Part shown: in pieces, positions 25,983-35,940 of the stretch
How positions within the stretch are numbered: position 1 is the stretch's first letter
Layout: every line of letters begins with the position of its first letter
From: JAGVVZ01 sp964372465
Lineage (GTDB): Archaea; Aenigmatarchaeota; Aenigmatarchaeia; CG10238-14
Assembly (NCBI GenBank): GCA_964372465.1
Contig: CAYJRA010000003.1
Location: forward strand, 1-63,159
Direction of reading: 5' to 3'
DNA length: 63,159 bases
The notes under the pieces: model-generated
Seen by the model: only the letters and a program-made list of their open reading frames with translations
Told to the model about the DNA's origin: nothing
Database searches by the model: none
Position numbers and translations under genes: made by a program

Positions 25983-28082
25983 ATGGCCTATACTTTAATA
26001 ATAACTGAAAAACCGCAGGCAGCCAAACAGATATCCAATGCCCTGTCAAATGGATCTGCAAAAATGATCAAGAAAGGCGGAGCATACTATTTCGAATTCA
26101 TAAGAAACGGTAGGAAGCATGTTTGCGTGCCTGCTGTGGGCCATTTGTTTGTATTAGACACGGAAAACAGCAATGGCTGGAACTATCCCGTCTTCGATCT
26201 TAAATGGGTTCCAACTCATTCCAAGAAAGATTTGAAATGGACGGAAAAATACTATCAGAATATACAGGATTTAGCCAGACGGGCAGAAGACTTTATAGAT
26301 GCTGCAGACTACGATACGGAAGGCGAGGTGCTCTTATATAATATCCTGAAATTTATTTGCAACAGGGACGATGCCAAAAGAATGAAATTCAGCACTCTGA
26401 CCAAATCAGACATTGTTGATGCTTATGATAATGCGGCAGACCATATTGACTTTGGCCAGGCCGAAGCAGGTCTCACAAGACATTACCTGGATGCTTTTTG
26501 GGGGTTCAATACTACCCGCGCATTGACCAAGGCCTTGAATGATTTTTTGCATAAAGGTTTTACTGTTGTTTCAACTGGTCGCGTGCAAGGACCAACCCTA
26601 GCAATGTTAACCAAAAGAGAAATTGAGATCAGGAATTTCAAGCCGATCCCTTTTTGGGTTTTGGAATTAAAGGCATTGAAGGAAAATCATATCATTCCAG
26701 CTGTTTATGAAAAGGAAAGAATACTGGATAAGAATGAAGCCAAGCAAATATTTGAATCGTGTAAGAATAAAGATGCGAAAGTAAAGGATACTGAAAAGAA
26801 AAAATACAATCAATTGCCACCCACACCATTTGATACGACAACACTGCAAACAGAATCATATAGATGCTTTGGATTCTCTCCAACGCAGACTCTGAATATC
26901 GCTGAAAGCCTCTATACGCAAGGCTTCATATCATACCCCAGAACAAGCAGCCAGAAGTTGCCGCCGAAAATCGGATATAAGTTGATATTGTCAAGTTTGG
27001 GAAAGATGAAATTTTTTGAGAGAGAAGTTATTCTGCTGCTGAAGAAAAAAGAATTAAGGCCGAAAGAGGGCGGTAAAGAAGATCCTGCCCACCCGGCAAT
27101 ATTCCCCACTGCGCAGACGCCTAATTTCGAAAGATTGAGCCAACTAGAAAAGAAGATATATGAGCTGGTTGTTAGAAGATTTTTAGCTACATTTGGCGAT
27201 CCCGCTGTCAGAGAATCAATGAAAGTAATTTTAGATGTCAATAGCTACAACTTCATTGCCAATGGCGTTCAAACATTGTCTCCTGGCTGGATAGAATTAT
27301 ATGGCAGGTTTGTTGAAATGAAAGAAGAGTTGCTGCCGGAATTGAAGATCGGTGAAATATTGAAAGTGAAAGAATTGAAGATGGTTGAAAAGAAGACACA
27401 GCCGCCATCCCGTTATTCCCAAGCGTCCGTATTGAAAGAGATGGAGAAAAGAGATTTGGGCACTAAAGCAACCCGTGCATCCATACTTCAGACATTATAT
27501 GATCGCGGTTATATCAAGGGTAAGAGCATCGGAGTTACCAAATTTGGCGAGCAAGTAATCAAAGTCTTGGAAGAATATAGCCCGAAGGTAATCTCTGAGG
27601 AGTTGACAAGCAAATTTGAAGAGGAAATGGAGATGGTGAATAAATTAGAGAAAAAGAGGGAGGATGTTGTCGAAGAAGCTAAAGAACTGCTAACTGATGT
27701 AATGAAAGATTTTAAGGATAATGAAAAGAAAATAGGCGAAGAGCTGTCTCAAGCATATATAACATTCAAGCAAGATCAAAAAACAATTGGTGTATGCCCC
27801 AAATGTTCGAAGGATCTGACAATTATAGTCTCTAGAAAGACGGGTAAAAGATTCGTTGGCTGCTCGGGATATAAAGATGGCTGCGACTTCTCAACGCCAT
27901 TGCCTCAGACGGGAAGCATAACAACAACTGATAAGAAGTGTTCTGCATGCAATTATCCGATTATTCATTTGAAGTTCAAAGGCAGAAGGATGATTGTGAC
28001 GTGCATCAATATGAAATGCCCTACAAAGGAAAAAGTGAATAATTCAGAAACTAAAATTGAATCTGATACTCATGCTAATTGA
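25983..28082 (+). CDS. topA: DNA topoisomerase I (type IA)
   Basis: 699 residues, full length. The TOPRIM domain starts YTLIITEKPQAAKQI, with the acidic AADYDTEGE motif. The active-site tyrosine is in GFISYPRTSS. TGRVQGPTLAML belongs to the DNA gate. Two C-terminal zinc fingers follow: CPKCSKDLTIIVSRKTGKRFVGCSGYKDGC and CSACNYPII...VTCINMKC (given only in part). It relaxes negative supercoils. The 3' end overlaps the small minus-strand gene at 28070 by 13 bases. Confidence 0.95.
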   Translation: MAYTLIITEKPQAAKQISNALSNGSAKMIKKGGAYYFEFIRNGRKHVCVPAVGHLFVLDTENSNGWNYPVFDLKWVPTHSKKDLKWTEKYYQNIQDLARRAEDFIDAADYDTEGEVLLYNILKFICNRDDAKRMKFSTLTKSDIVDAYDNAADHIDFGQAEAGLTRHYLDAFWGFNTTRALTKALNDFLHKGFTVVSTGRVQGPTLAMLTKREIEIRNFKPIPFWVLELKALKENHIIPAVYEKERILDKNEAKQIFESCKNKDAKVKDTEKKKYNQLPPTPFDTTTLQTESYRCFGFSPTQTLNIAESLYTQGFISYPRTSSQKLPPKIGYKLILSSLGKMKFFEREVILLLKKKELRPKEGGKEDPAHPAIFPTAQTPNFERLSQLEKKIYELVVRRFLATFGDPAVRESMKVILDVNSYNFIANGVQTLSPGWIELYGRFVEMKEELLPELKIGEILKVKELKMVEKKTQPPSRYSQASVLKEMEKRDLGTKATRASILQTLYDRGYIKGKSIGVTKFGEQVIKVLEEYSPKVISEELTSKFEEEMEMVNKLEKKREDVVEEAKELLTDVMKDFKDNEKKIGEELSQAYITFKQDQKTIGVCPKCSKDLTIIVSRKTGKRFVGCSGYKDGCDFSTPLPQTGSITTTDKKCSACNYPIIHLKFKGRRMIVTCINMKCPTKEKVNNSETKIESDTHAN

Positions 28083-28291
28083 TATTTACCTATTGCAGCT
28101 TTATCAAAAGCCATCCTTACAACAGCATTTGTAGCTGCGCCATAACCTTTTTGTTCCAAATAAGAACTTAGTTTTTTTGTTTCAGGCTGCTCCAGTTCAC
28201 CATAAGTAAGTGGGTGGCGTCCTCTATATTCTATTTGTAAAAAATCGGTAATGACGGGAATTAAATCTTCGACAGATACTAACCCAGGCAT
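28070..28291 (-). CDS. Small hypothetical protein
   Basis: 73 residues. MPGLVSVEDLIPVITDFLQIEYRG... is mostly helical, with no known motif. It overlaps the topA 3' end by 13 bases on the opposite strand. An AT-rich promoter-like stretch lies upstream. Unassigned; may be one of several small lineage-specific genes in this window. Confidence 0.45.
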   Translation of the reverse strand: MPGLVSVEDLIPVITDFLQIEYRGRHPLTYGELEQPETKKLSSYLEQKGYGAATNAVVRMAFDKAAIGKYQLA

Positions 28292-28361
28292 AATATATCA
28301 ATAAGAAATACAAATTTAAAATCAATTGTTTTCGTTCTGATAGAAAATTCAATGTGATTAT

Positions 28362-28766
28362 TTAGCTTATCACGATCTTTCCTTTCTGTTCAAAATGTCC
28401 TTTCGGCTGCCCTGTTACTTTATCTACTCCGCTGCCGCACGGTACAGTGCAATAGAACTGATATGTGCCTCTTTCGCTTGCCAGAAATTCTATTGTCGTG
28501 CTGCTTTTAGCAATTATTCTTTTGTTGATTCCGAATAGATCCAGTCCTATGCCATGATCATAATTATCTTCGTTATATACTTTCAGCACGACCTTATCGC
28601 CGCAGTTGGCCCTTATTGTATCCGGATCAAAAAACCACGAGCCAATTGTCATATCTATGTTAACAGTTTTTCCTGTTACGGGGCATGTCGGAGAATTTCC
28701 GCCCAAATAAATACCAACAGCTATAATAATTACTGCTGCTAAAAATACAAGAAAAATTTTATTCAT
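28362..28766 (-). CDS. Membrane-anchored cupredoxin, CuA-like but divergent
   Basis: 134 residues. One N-terminal membrane helix (~4-22) anchors a cupredoxin barrel. Copper ligands are visible: His71 in YDHGIGLDLFG, Cys106 and Cys110 in FYCTVPCGSG (C-x3-C as in CuA), and His124 in GHFEQKG. Between the second Cys and this His is a ten-residue insert, and the usual Met after the His is absent. So the site may bind one or two coppers or act as a copper chaperone. It is divergent from copA, 35 bases away, sharing a promoter region. Confidence 0.82.
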   Translation of the reverse strand: MNKIFLVFLAAVIIIAVGIYLGGNSPTCPVTGKTVNIDMTIGSWFFDPDTIRANCGDKVVLKVYNEDNYDHGIGLDLFGINKRIIAKSSTTIEFLASERGTYQFYCTVPCGSGVDKVTGQPKGHFEQKGKIVIS

Positions 28767-28801
28767 ACAATTATTTTATATCACGGCCATATATTTAATT
28801 A

Positions 28802-31063
28802 ATGGTTAAAGAAAAGATGCTTCTGAAAGTTCAAGGTATGCACTGCACCGCTTGTGCGATATTGATTGATAAAACTTTGCAAAAAACAAAAGGCGTCATC
28901 AGTGCTTTTGCCAATTACGGCGCTGAGAAATTAAATCTGGAATTTGATAGTGATACTGTCACGCTGAAAGAAATTAAAGATGCGGTAAGCAAACTTGGCT
29001 ACGTTCTGATAGAACCTAAAAGTGGGTTTATGGAACAAGAGGAAGAGGAAAGAATCGTCAGAGAGAATGAAATCAGGAAATTAAGGAACCTTACAATAAT
29101 CAGCTTCATCTTGGCGTTTCCGATTGTCGGATATTATATGCCTGTCCATATTTTTAATTTGCAACACGTCCATCAATTATCTGGCATTGATTTTAATTGG
29201 TTTTATTGGCTCATCACAACTCCGATACAATTCGGTGTCGGATATTTATTCTACAGAAATGCAATATCAGCACTGAGAATTGGCAGCACAAATATGGATG
29301 TGTTGGTTGCCATAGGGACGACAACTGCCTATGTATTCAGCTTTGCTGGCTTCTTTCTATTTCCATTAATCGGGTTGCCGCAATTCGACCACCCCTTCTG
29401 GGAGAGTTCTGCTGCCTTGATAAGTTTCATCATGCTCGGAAGGTATTTCGAGGCTGTTGCTAAAGGAAAAACTGGAGAGGCTCTCAGAAAATTGCTTGAT
29501 CTCAGGCCGAAAAAGGCGAGGGTGATAAGAAATGGCAAAGAAATGGAAGTGCTTGTCGAGGAAGTGCAAGTGGGTGATATAATAATCGTCAAGCCGGGAG
29601 AGAATATTCCTGTTGACGGCATTGTTATCGAAGGCGAGTCATCGGTGGATGAGAAGGTGATAACTGGAGAAAGCATGCCTGTCACAAAACGCAGGGGGGA
29701 TGAAGTGATAGGCAGCACCACAAACAAATTCGGCGTGTTGAAACTCAAGGCAACAAAAATCGGCAAGGACACCATGCTTCATCAGATCATAAAAATAGTT
29801 GAAGAGGCACAGGCAACTCGAGCTCCTATACAAAGATTGGCTGATACTATCAGCGAATATTTTGTTCCCAGCGTAATAATCATTGCAGCATTCGCATTTA
29901 CTTTCTGGTATGGTTTGGCGCCATATTTCGGTCTAACCAAATTCAATTTTGCAGCATCTCTATCCATTTTAGCCGCAACTCTTCTTATTTCATGCCCATG
30001 TGCGATGGGTCTGGCGACACCTACTGCTGTCATGGTCGGTACCGGCAAGGGAGCTGAAAACGGCATACTGATAAAAGGTGGTGAGGCTTTAGAGAAGGCT
30101 TATAAGATAAAGGCTATTGCATTCGACAAGACAGGCACGCTTACAAAAGGCGAACCTGCTGTCACAAACATAGTTGCATACGGCACCTCAGAAGGTGATG
30201 TGCTGAAACTTGCAGCCACAGTGGAAAAGAATTCTGAACATCCTTTAGCCAAAGCAATAGTTGAAAAGGCAAAGGATATGAAATTGGGTGAAGTGAAAAA
30301 CTTCGAGGCAGTATCTGGATTGGGTGTAAAGGCTGTTTATCAAAACAAACACCTGATTGTCGGCAACGATACAATGATGGAAAAATATGGCATCGATATA
30401 AAGAAACATGCCGGTGATGTTGACAAATTACAGGATGAAGCGAAGACGGTGGTGTATGTAGTTGTCGATAAAAAGGTTGTCGGATTGCTTGCGTTGGCTG
30501 ATACATTAAAAGAGTATTCGAAAGAGGCTGTTACCATGTTGAAGAAAATGGGAATGGAAGTTGTAATGATCACGGGTGACAATGAGAAAACTGCTAATGC
30601 TATGGCAAAGGTGCTGGGCATAGACAGAGTAATGGCAAAGGTGCTACCGCAAACGAAAGCAGAAGTCATCAAGAAATTACAGGAAGAAGGCAAGGTGGTT
30701 GCGATGGTTGGTGACGGCATCAATGATGCTCCTGCATTAGCACAAGCGGATATAGGCATAGCAATCGGTAGCGGGACGGATGTGGCTAAGGAAACGGGAA
30801 ATATAGTATTGATCAAAGAGGATCTGCGTGATGTGGTGACTGCCATAGATTTAAGCAGAAAGACAATAACAAAAATAAAACAAAATCTGTTCTGGGCATT
30901 CTTCTATAATGTGATTTTCATCCCAGTAGCTGCTGGAGCATTATACCCAACATTAGGATTTACATTAAGGCCGGAATTTGCCGGTATTGCCATGGCGATG
31001 AGCTCAATATCCGTGACGATGAGCTCCCTATTATTAAAAAGATACAAACCCAAAATTAATTAA
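28802..31063 (+). CDS. copA: Copper-exporting P1B-type ATPase
   Basis: 753 residues. A single heavy-metal-associated domain starts the protein (GMHCTAC, Cys15 and Cys18). Membrane motif CPCAMGLATPTA (about residue 398), the phosphorylated DKTGTLTKGEP (about 441), the SEHPLAKAI histidine motif and GDGINDAPALAQAD mark a P1B-1 copper pump. Leads the plus-strand island that runs to 35109, with the next gene starting four bases after the stop. Pumps Cu(I) out of the cytosol, possibly to load the cupredoxins. Confidence 0.95.
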   Translation: MVKEKMLLKVQGMHCTACAILIDKTLQKTKGVISAFANYGAEKLNLEFDSDTVTLKEIKDAVSKLGYVLIEPKSGFMEQEEEERIVRENEIRKLRNLTIISFILAFPIVGYYMPVHIFNLQHVHQLSGIDFNWFYWLITTPIQFGVGYLFYRNAISALRIGSTNMDVLVAIGTTTAYVFSFAGFFLFPLIGLPQFDHPFWESSAALISFIMLGRYFEAVAKGKTGEALRKLLDLRPKKARVIRNGKEMEVLVEEVQVGDIIIVKPGENIPVDGIVIEGESSVDEKVITGESMPVTKRRGDEVIGSTTNKFGVLKLKATKIGKDTMLHQIIKIVEEAQATRAPIQRLADTISEYFVPSVIIIAAFAFTFWYGLAPYFGLTKFNFAASLSILAATLLISCPCAMGLATPTAVMVGTGKGAENGILIKGGEALEKAYKIKAIAFDKTGTLTKGEPAVTNIVAYGTSEGDVLKLAATVEKNSEHPLAKAIVEKAKDMKLGEVKNFEAVSGLGVKAVYQNKHLIVGNDTMMEKYGIDIKKHAGDVDKLQDEAKTVVYVVVDKKVVGLLALADTLKEYSKEAVTMLKKMGMEVVMITGDNEKTANAMAKVLGIDRVMAKVLPQTKAEVIKKLQEEGKVVAMVGDGINDAPALAQADIGIAIGSGTDVAKETGNIVLIKEDLRDVVTAIDLSRKTITKIKQNLFWAFFYNVIFIPVAAGALYPTLGFTLRPEFAGIAMAMSSISVTMSSLLLKRYKPKIN

Positions 31064-31067
31064 TTGG

Positions 31068-33266
31068 ATGATGCTGATGAAAATCAACGGAAAAAACATT
31101 GAGAAAAGAAATGTGATTTACGCCGCTGTATTCTTTTCAATATTTCTGTTTTCAATATTTTCTGTATTGACATCTGCCCATCTAGGAGAAGAAGAGAAAT
31201 CTATAAACGCAGACCTGATTACTTCAGCTACTATATTGCCTAATCAAAATACCAAACTGGACTTGTATATTACAGATAATGGCGAGCCTCTGTCAAGTTC
31301 GCAGCTTCAACTCATAAACACAAAACTAGTGCATTTGATCGGAATGAGAAACGATCTAAAAAATTATTTCCACATACATCCAGAGTCATTTGATGACGGT
31401 TATTATATTGCAAATTATACATTTCCTTCTGACGGCGTTTATACGTTATGGTATGAATTCAGACATGATGACAAGGAATACATTAAAGGTTTTGTTTTAA
31501 CTGTTGGTGACGGCCAAATACTCACTGCAACGGATGACTTCAATACCGTCAAAATGGTGGAAGGATACAAAGTGGAATTGAATGCAGCAAATAAAATAGT
31601 TGCTGGGAAAAACACGAAACTCTCGTTCGAAGTTACAGATGCGTCAACGAACGAACCTGTAGAACTTGGAACTTATCTGGATGAAATGGCTCATGTTATT
31701 GTTGCTGACAAGAATCTCAAGACTATGATTCATGCCCATACGGGAGAGCATGAAGAACATGCAGATAAAGTCATGCTTCCCATTTCCGGAAAACATGCAG
31801 AAGCGGGAGAAGATGAGGGTGGACTGGGCCACCTTAACACGGTTGTTAATTTTCCAGAAAGCGGGATTTATAAAATTTTCGTTGAATTCAACCCAACTGC
31901 AACTCCTGATGGGAAAGTTGTAAGAGCGGAATTTATGGTCAATGTTGAAAAGTCAGAAGGAATAAAACCATTTTATATAATATTCCCTATTCTCTTTGCA
32001 ATAACCGTGGCTGTAACAATTATGATTGCAAATTATGGCAAAACTGGAAAGATATTTTTATTTCCACCAAAATCAACGGTGGAGTCTCTAGATGAAAAAA
32101 CAGAATCGCCAAGAGTTCCAGAAAGCGAAAGCAAATTCAGAAAATACCTGCTGATCATAGGATTCATCCTGTTCTCAGTTTTCCTTGTTGGCATGATCTG
32201 GCTGGCAACCGAATATAATTCAAAAGCTTCGAAAACCGACATGATGTTTTGGTATGTTTTAGCATATGCTGCCGGACTTTCGATGATCTTCCTGCCGTGC
32301 ACATTGCCGTTGGCTTTTGTAATCGTGCCGTTATCTATGGGAGAAAAACCAAAAAAAGGATTTATCATGGCTGTAATGTTTGGGTTGGGATTAACAATAA
32401 CGATAACATCATATGGCATTGCAATGGCTGCAATTGGAAAAGTATTGGGATTTGACAAGGCCACGCAGATCATGTGGTTGATAGCAGGCGGCATTGCATT
32501 CTTCTTCGGCTTAGGCGAGCTGAAGCTGCTGCCGCTAAAGATGCCCGGATACGGCGGTGCGTTGCCTGAATTTTTCCAAAGACAGGGAGACTATATAAAA
32601 TCATTTTTGATGGGACTGTTCCTCGGCAACGCAGGAGCTGGTTGTCCGAACCCTGCTTTTTACGTACTGCTGGCATATATTACTAGCATAGGCGATATAG
32701 CCACAGGCGCTTCGCTTGGCTTTGTTCATGGCATAGGCCGCGCAATTCCTCTGGTCTTTCTGTCAATTGCCGGTATATTGGGGATAAACGCAACCCAAAC
32801 CATAGTCAAACACAAAGACAAGGTGGAAAAAGGAATTGGTTTCGTATTGGTTACTACAGGCGTATTCATTTTGATGCTGGGAATTTATGGAAAAGCCTGG
32901 TGGGAAAACTCCATTGTCCACAAAGTTTGGAGCGAGATGCTATCAATAATCAATCCGCAATTTGGAGAGGCTGCCGCTGGAACAGGCAATGCTCCATTGA
33001 CTCCGTTTTACGTACTATTTGCTGCAACAGTGCTGATAATAATATGGTATTACCTCGATAGAAAATTCTTCGGAGAATCAGAGAATGAGGCTGTGGAGGA
33101 TGTGGCTCCTAAGCCAGACGATAAGACAATGCAAGAAAAAATATTCGAAGAGTTGAAAAAACTGGAAGAGAAAGAAACAAAGCTTGAGCAATTCGAAGAA
33201 AAAGAGATTAAAGAATTACGGGATATAAAATCGAAATTAAAGAAGCTTGGGGGGAAGAAGAAATGA
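31068..33266 (+). CDS. DsbD/CcdA-like membrane protein with histidine-rich extracellular domains
   Basis: 732 residues in three parts. After a signal anchor (~19-38) come two extracellular beta domains with metal-binding character: FHIHPESFDDGYY and MIHAHTGEHEEHAD...GKHAEAGEDEGG. A helix at ~305 leads to a six-to-eight-helix DsbD/CcdA domain with its cysteines in FLPCTLPLAF (~residue 410) and GAGCPNPAFY (~525). A charged coiled-coil tail closes the protein. CcdA-type domains carry electrons across the membrane to reduce external thiols. Fusion to His-rich domains suggests copper handling. It overlaps the next gene by four bases. Confidence 0.82.
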   Translation: MMLMKINGKNIEKRNVIYAAVFFSIFLFSIFSVLTSAHLGEEEKSINADLITSATILPNQNTKLDLYITDNGEPLSSSQLQLINTKLVHLIGMRNDLKNYFHIHPESFDDGYYIANYTFPSDGVYTLWYEFRHDDKEYIKGFVLTVGDGQILTATDDFNTVKMVEGYKVELNAANKIVAGKNTKLSFEVTDASTNEPVELGTYLDEMAHVIVADKNLKTMIHAHTGEHEEHADKVMLPISGKHAEAGEDEGGLGHLNTVVNFPESGIYKIFVEFNPTATPDGKVVRAEFMVNVEKSEGIKPFYIIFPILFAITVAVTIMIANYGKTGKIFLFPPKSTVESLDEKTESPRVPESESKFRKYLLIIGFILFSVFLVGMIWLATEYNSKASKTDMMFWYVLAYAAGLSMIFLPCTLPLAFVIVPLSMGEKPKKGFIMAVMFGLGLTITITSYGIAMAAIGKVLGFDKATQIMWLIAGGIAFFFGLGELKLLPLKMPGYGGALPEFFQRQGDYIKSFLMGLFLGNAGAGCPNPAFYVLLAYITSIGDIATGASLGFVHGIGRAIPLVFLSIAGILGINATQTIVKHKDKVEKGIGFVLVTTGVFILMLGIYGKAWWENSIVHKVWSEMLSIINPQFGEAAAGTGNAPLTPFYVLFAATVLIIIWYYLDRKFFGESENEAVEDVAPKPDDKTMQEKIFEELKKLEEKETKLEQFEEKEIKELRDIKSKLKKLGGKKK

Positions 33267-33685
33267 AGAGAATTATTTTGCAAGCAGTGTTTTTGTTTTT
33301 GATTGGGTTGGTGCTCTATTACGGATATATCTCTTTATCTGGCGTCAAGCTTCAAATGCAGCCAATGACCAGTAGTACAAAAGAGTTCACCATAAAGGCA
33401 TATCAGTATGGATTTGATCCGCCAAATATTACTGTCAACCACGGCGATATTGTAGTCATTAATGAAATAGATGTGGATGTGCCTCATGGTATAGGTATAG
33501 CTGAATTCGGCATAATCACAAGATCTACTGACATAGGCAAACCAGTCACCGTCAGGTTTGTCGCGGATAAAGTTGGCACATTCAAATATTACTGCACTGT
33601 TTACTGTGGAGAGGGGCATGAAAGCATGGTTTCCGGAGGCCACGAGGGATTGTTGATCGTCAAGCCAATGGGAGAACATGATTAA
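33263..33685 (+). CDS. CuA-type cupredoxin (cytochrome oxidase subunit II-like)
   Basis: 140 residues with an N-terminal membrane helix (~5-24). The copper site agrees fully with CuA: His75 in VPHGIG, then Cys111-x3-Cys115-x3-His119-x2-Met122 in YCTVYCGEGHESM. No oxidase subunit I is in the window and the protein lacks the second helix of true subunit II. It may be an external electron carrier or copper donor. Starts within the last codons of the DsbD-like gene, so translation is coupled. Confidence 0.88.
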   Translation: MKRIILQAVFLFLIGLVLYYGYISLSGVKLQMQPMTSSTKEFTIKAYQYGFDPPNITVNHGDIVVINEIDVDVPHGIGIAEFGIITRSTDIGKPVTVRFVADKVGTFKYYCTVYCGEGHESMVSGGHEGLLIVKPMGEHD

Positions 33686-33697
33686 TTTGTAGATTGT

Positions 33698-34639
33698 ATG
33701 TCCGCAATTAAATTTTTCATATTAATTTCATCGATTGTTTTCTTAATTTTTTTATTAAATTCTATTTTCAGAATATCCGATAGCCAGATAGATCAAGCTG
33801 TCGACTCAACGCAGAAAAATTTATACAATGCAACCTTGCTAATAGCTTTTATTGGCGGTGTATTAACAATATTTGCTCCATGTCTATTTCCAATACTCAC
33901 TGCCTATTTTGCATATACATTCAAAGAGAAAAAAGAACTGACAAAGAATACGATAATATTCTTTCTAGGCTTCCTATCAGTGTTCATACCCTTTGGTTTT
34001 AGCCTTTCGTTATTGGGGCAGCTATTAAGGGTATATTCCACCCAGCTCACAATTATATCCGGTGTCATCATATTCCTCTTTGGTTTCATGACTATTTTCG
34101 GAAGGGGGTTTTCATTTATCAAAACGCCTGCAATGAAAAATCACGGCGGTTGGGACATATACATTCTTGGAATAACATTCACCATAGGATGGGCTCCTTG
34201 CGTCGGCCCCATACTGTTCAGCATTCTGTTTCTTGCAGCAAATCAACCGAACATGATATACACAGCGCTGCTCTTGCTTTCATATGCTATTGGTATGTGG
34301 ATTCCGCTATTTGCAATGTCCTACTTTTATGATAAACAAAGGCTCTACAAAAACAAATGGATCATGGGTAGAGAGATAAAAATCAGCCCGAAAATTTCAG
34401 CCAACACAACCAGCCTCATATCCGGAATTCTCTTGATGTTTCTCGGCACAATATATATAGTTTTTAAGGGCACGCAGTTTCTGAATATCAATAGCTTGTG
34501 GACTCAATCATACTTCCTGCAAAGCCTTGCACTTTCATCGAAATTGTTAAAATCCATTGGAGACTATCTGGGTTTTGCAGTGATGATCGCATTCATCATA
34601 TTAGGGATTTATCTGTACAAGAAAATAATAAATAAGTGA
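33698..34639 (+). CDS. CcdA-like thiol-disulfide transmembrane protein
   Basis: 313 residues with seven to eight helices. The two redox cysteines are in FAPCLFPILTAYFAY (Cys62) and GWAPCVGPILFS (~Cys168), the usual positions for CcdA. It passes electrons from cytosolic thioredoxin to outside partners. An N-terminal extra helix precedes the domain. It is followed four bases later by the CHHC thioredoxin-like gene, a likely partner. Confidence 0.88.
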   Translation: MSAIKFFILISSIVFLIFLLNSIFRISDSQIDQAVDSTQKNLYNATLLIAFIGGVLTIFAPCLFPILTAYFAYTFKEKKELTKNTIIFFLGFLSVFIPFGFSLSLLGQLLRVYSTQLTIISGVIIFLFGFMTIFGRGFSFIKTPAMKNHGGWDIYILGITFTIGWAPCVGPILFSILFLAANQPNMIYTALLLLSYAIGMWIPLFAMSYFYDKQRLYKNKWIMGREIKISPKISANTTSLISGILLMFLGTIYIVFKGTQFLNINSLWTQSYFLQSLALSSKLLKSIGDYLGFAVMIAFIILGIYLYKKIINK

Positions 34640-34643
34640 TAAT

Positions 34644-34895
34644 ATGGTTAAAATCATGGCTGTAGGTCATCTACACTGCCACCATTGCTCGAAAGTTTTC
34701 AAGGTAATGGATAAAATAAAAAGCAAGTTTCCTGATGTAGAAATCGAGAAAATCGACATTACCAGACATCCGCACATGGCATTAAGACACAAATTGCTTT
34801 ACTGCCCGTCGATTGTTATTGATGACAAGTATATTTTTCACGGCATCCCAAGCGAGCACAAACTTTTTACGAAAATCGAATCGGTATACAGGTGA
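34644..34895 (+). CDS. Small thioredoxin-fold protein (CHHC)
   Basis: 83 residues. HLHCHHCSKVF gives the redox pair Cys12-His-His-Cys15, and YCPSIVIDDKYIFHG holds the cis-proline loop. CHHC is unusual; the flanking histidines (HLHCHHC) could bind copper. Position between CcdA and a CopZ-like domain suggests it feeds CcdA or reduces copper-site cysteines. Its stop lies inside the next reading frame. Confidence 0.8.
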   Translation: MVKIMAVGHLHCHHCSKVFKVMDKIKSKFPDVEIEKIDITRHPHMALRHKLLYCPSIVIDDKYIFHGIPSEHKLFTKIESVYR

Positions 34896-35109
34896 ATGGA
34901 CGACGAAAATCAAGTTAAAGGTCGGCGGCATGCATTGCGGATCATGTGCATTGGCTGTAGAAATGGTATTGAAAGAAAAGACTGGAGTGGCAAGCGCAAA
35001 AGTTGATTACAATTCGAAAACAGCCGAAGTGGAATTCGATCCCAACAAAATCAAAGTGGATGACTTGAAAAAGGAGATAATTAAGATTGGATTTACAGCC
35101 TCTGAATAA
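34822..35109 (+). CDS. CopZ-like heavy-metal-associated domain, start uncertain
   Basis: The domain itself is clear: TKIKLKVGGMHCGSCALAVEMVLKE with the copper-binding CGSC pair and a normal end at 35109. In frame there is no start codon near the domain; the nearest are ATG 34822 and TTG 34813, well inside the previous gene. An ATG at 34896 overlaps the upstream stop (TGAATG) but is in another frame; it is followed by GACGACG, and loss of four bases would give ATG-ACG-AAA-ATC, the normal start of such a protein. So either a long overlapping N terminus or a small indel at the start. Copper chaperone for CopA is the likely role. Confidence 0.75.
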   Translation: MTSIFFTASQASTNFLRKSNRYTGEWTTKIKLKVGGMHCGSCALAVEMVLKEKTGVASAKVDYNSKTAEVEFDPNKIKVDDLKKEIIKIGFTASE

Positions 35110-35160
35110 TGATTGCTCTAAAAGAGCAAAATTTTATTATCAAAAAACTTAAATTCAATA

Positions 35161-35928
35161 ATGGTTAATTTAGAGATTTTGCTTATTATTCTTCCTGTTA
35201 TCGTTAGTATAGGATCTGTTCTGTACATATTTTTTCGCGAAAAAATGGTTAAAAACTCCCATAAAACACACGACTATTCAAGATTTAGAGTAATTAAACT
35301 TACAATAATCAACGTTTCATTAAATATACTTATGGCGACTTATTTTCTTTTCTTTTTTAATGAAATATCGATCAGAAGCCCGACAACAGATTATATGTGG
35401 GTTTGGAATCTGTTTGTTTTGATTCTGTGCATGATATTTTATGGAAGCGGAATTTATATAACATCAATACTCATAGAGGCTTATACAAAGCATAAATTAG
35501 AAACCGTGGACTCTTTCAAGACCCAATATACGGCAACCGACCTATTTCATGGACCACTAAGCCATATTCTAATTTATTCTGGTTGGATTATAGAATTACT
35601 GATTATTTCATTATTTGAGATAAATACCGGTCTTGTACTATCTACTCAAATAAACAAGTTAATTATTGTTGCAGGAGGCGCGCTGGGATTGTTGTATGCA
35701 CTGCTCCAGATATATAATGGCACTGCTCTATATCAATTCATAACTGGAATTCTATCGTTAACAATACTGCTCGGTACAATAATAATAAAAAAGGTGCCCA
35801 TAATCAATTACACAATCAGCATGTATTTCCTGTTCTTCTGTGTTGTTTTTAACACCGTGCTGCTGTCATATTCTTTACTATTCCAACCAAGCTACTTGAA
35901 TTCCTTAATAAAGAAATATGTGAAATAA
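35161..35928 (+). CDS. Polytopic membrane protein, unknown
   Basis: 255 residues with seven predicted helices. A conserved-looking loop reads KTQYTATDLFHGPLSHILIYSGW. Several His and Tyr in that loop could bind a metal, but I see no known motif. It is the last gene before the CPBP protease and lies 51 bases after the copper chaperone domain. No function assigned. Confidence 0.65.
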   Translation: MVNLEILLIILPVIVSIGSVLYIFFREKMVKNSHKTHDYSRFRVIKLTIINVSLNILMATYFLFFFNEISIRSPTTDYMWVWNLFVLILCMIFYGSGIYITSILIEAYTKHKLETVDSFKTQYTATDLFHGPLSHILIYSGWIIELLIISLFEINTGLVLSTQINKLIIVAGGALGLLYALLQIYNGTALYQFITGILSLTILLGTIIIKKVPIINYTISMYFLFFCVVFNTVLLSYSLLFQPSYLNSLIKKYVK

Positions 35929-35940
35929 AAATGTGATATT

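Noticed and set aside
34896..34960. Alternative gene starting at ATG 34896
   Set aside because: This frame gives a short Arg-rich, meaningless product; the metal-binding domain is in another frame.
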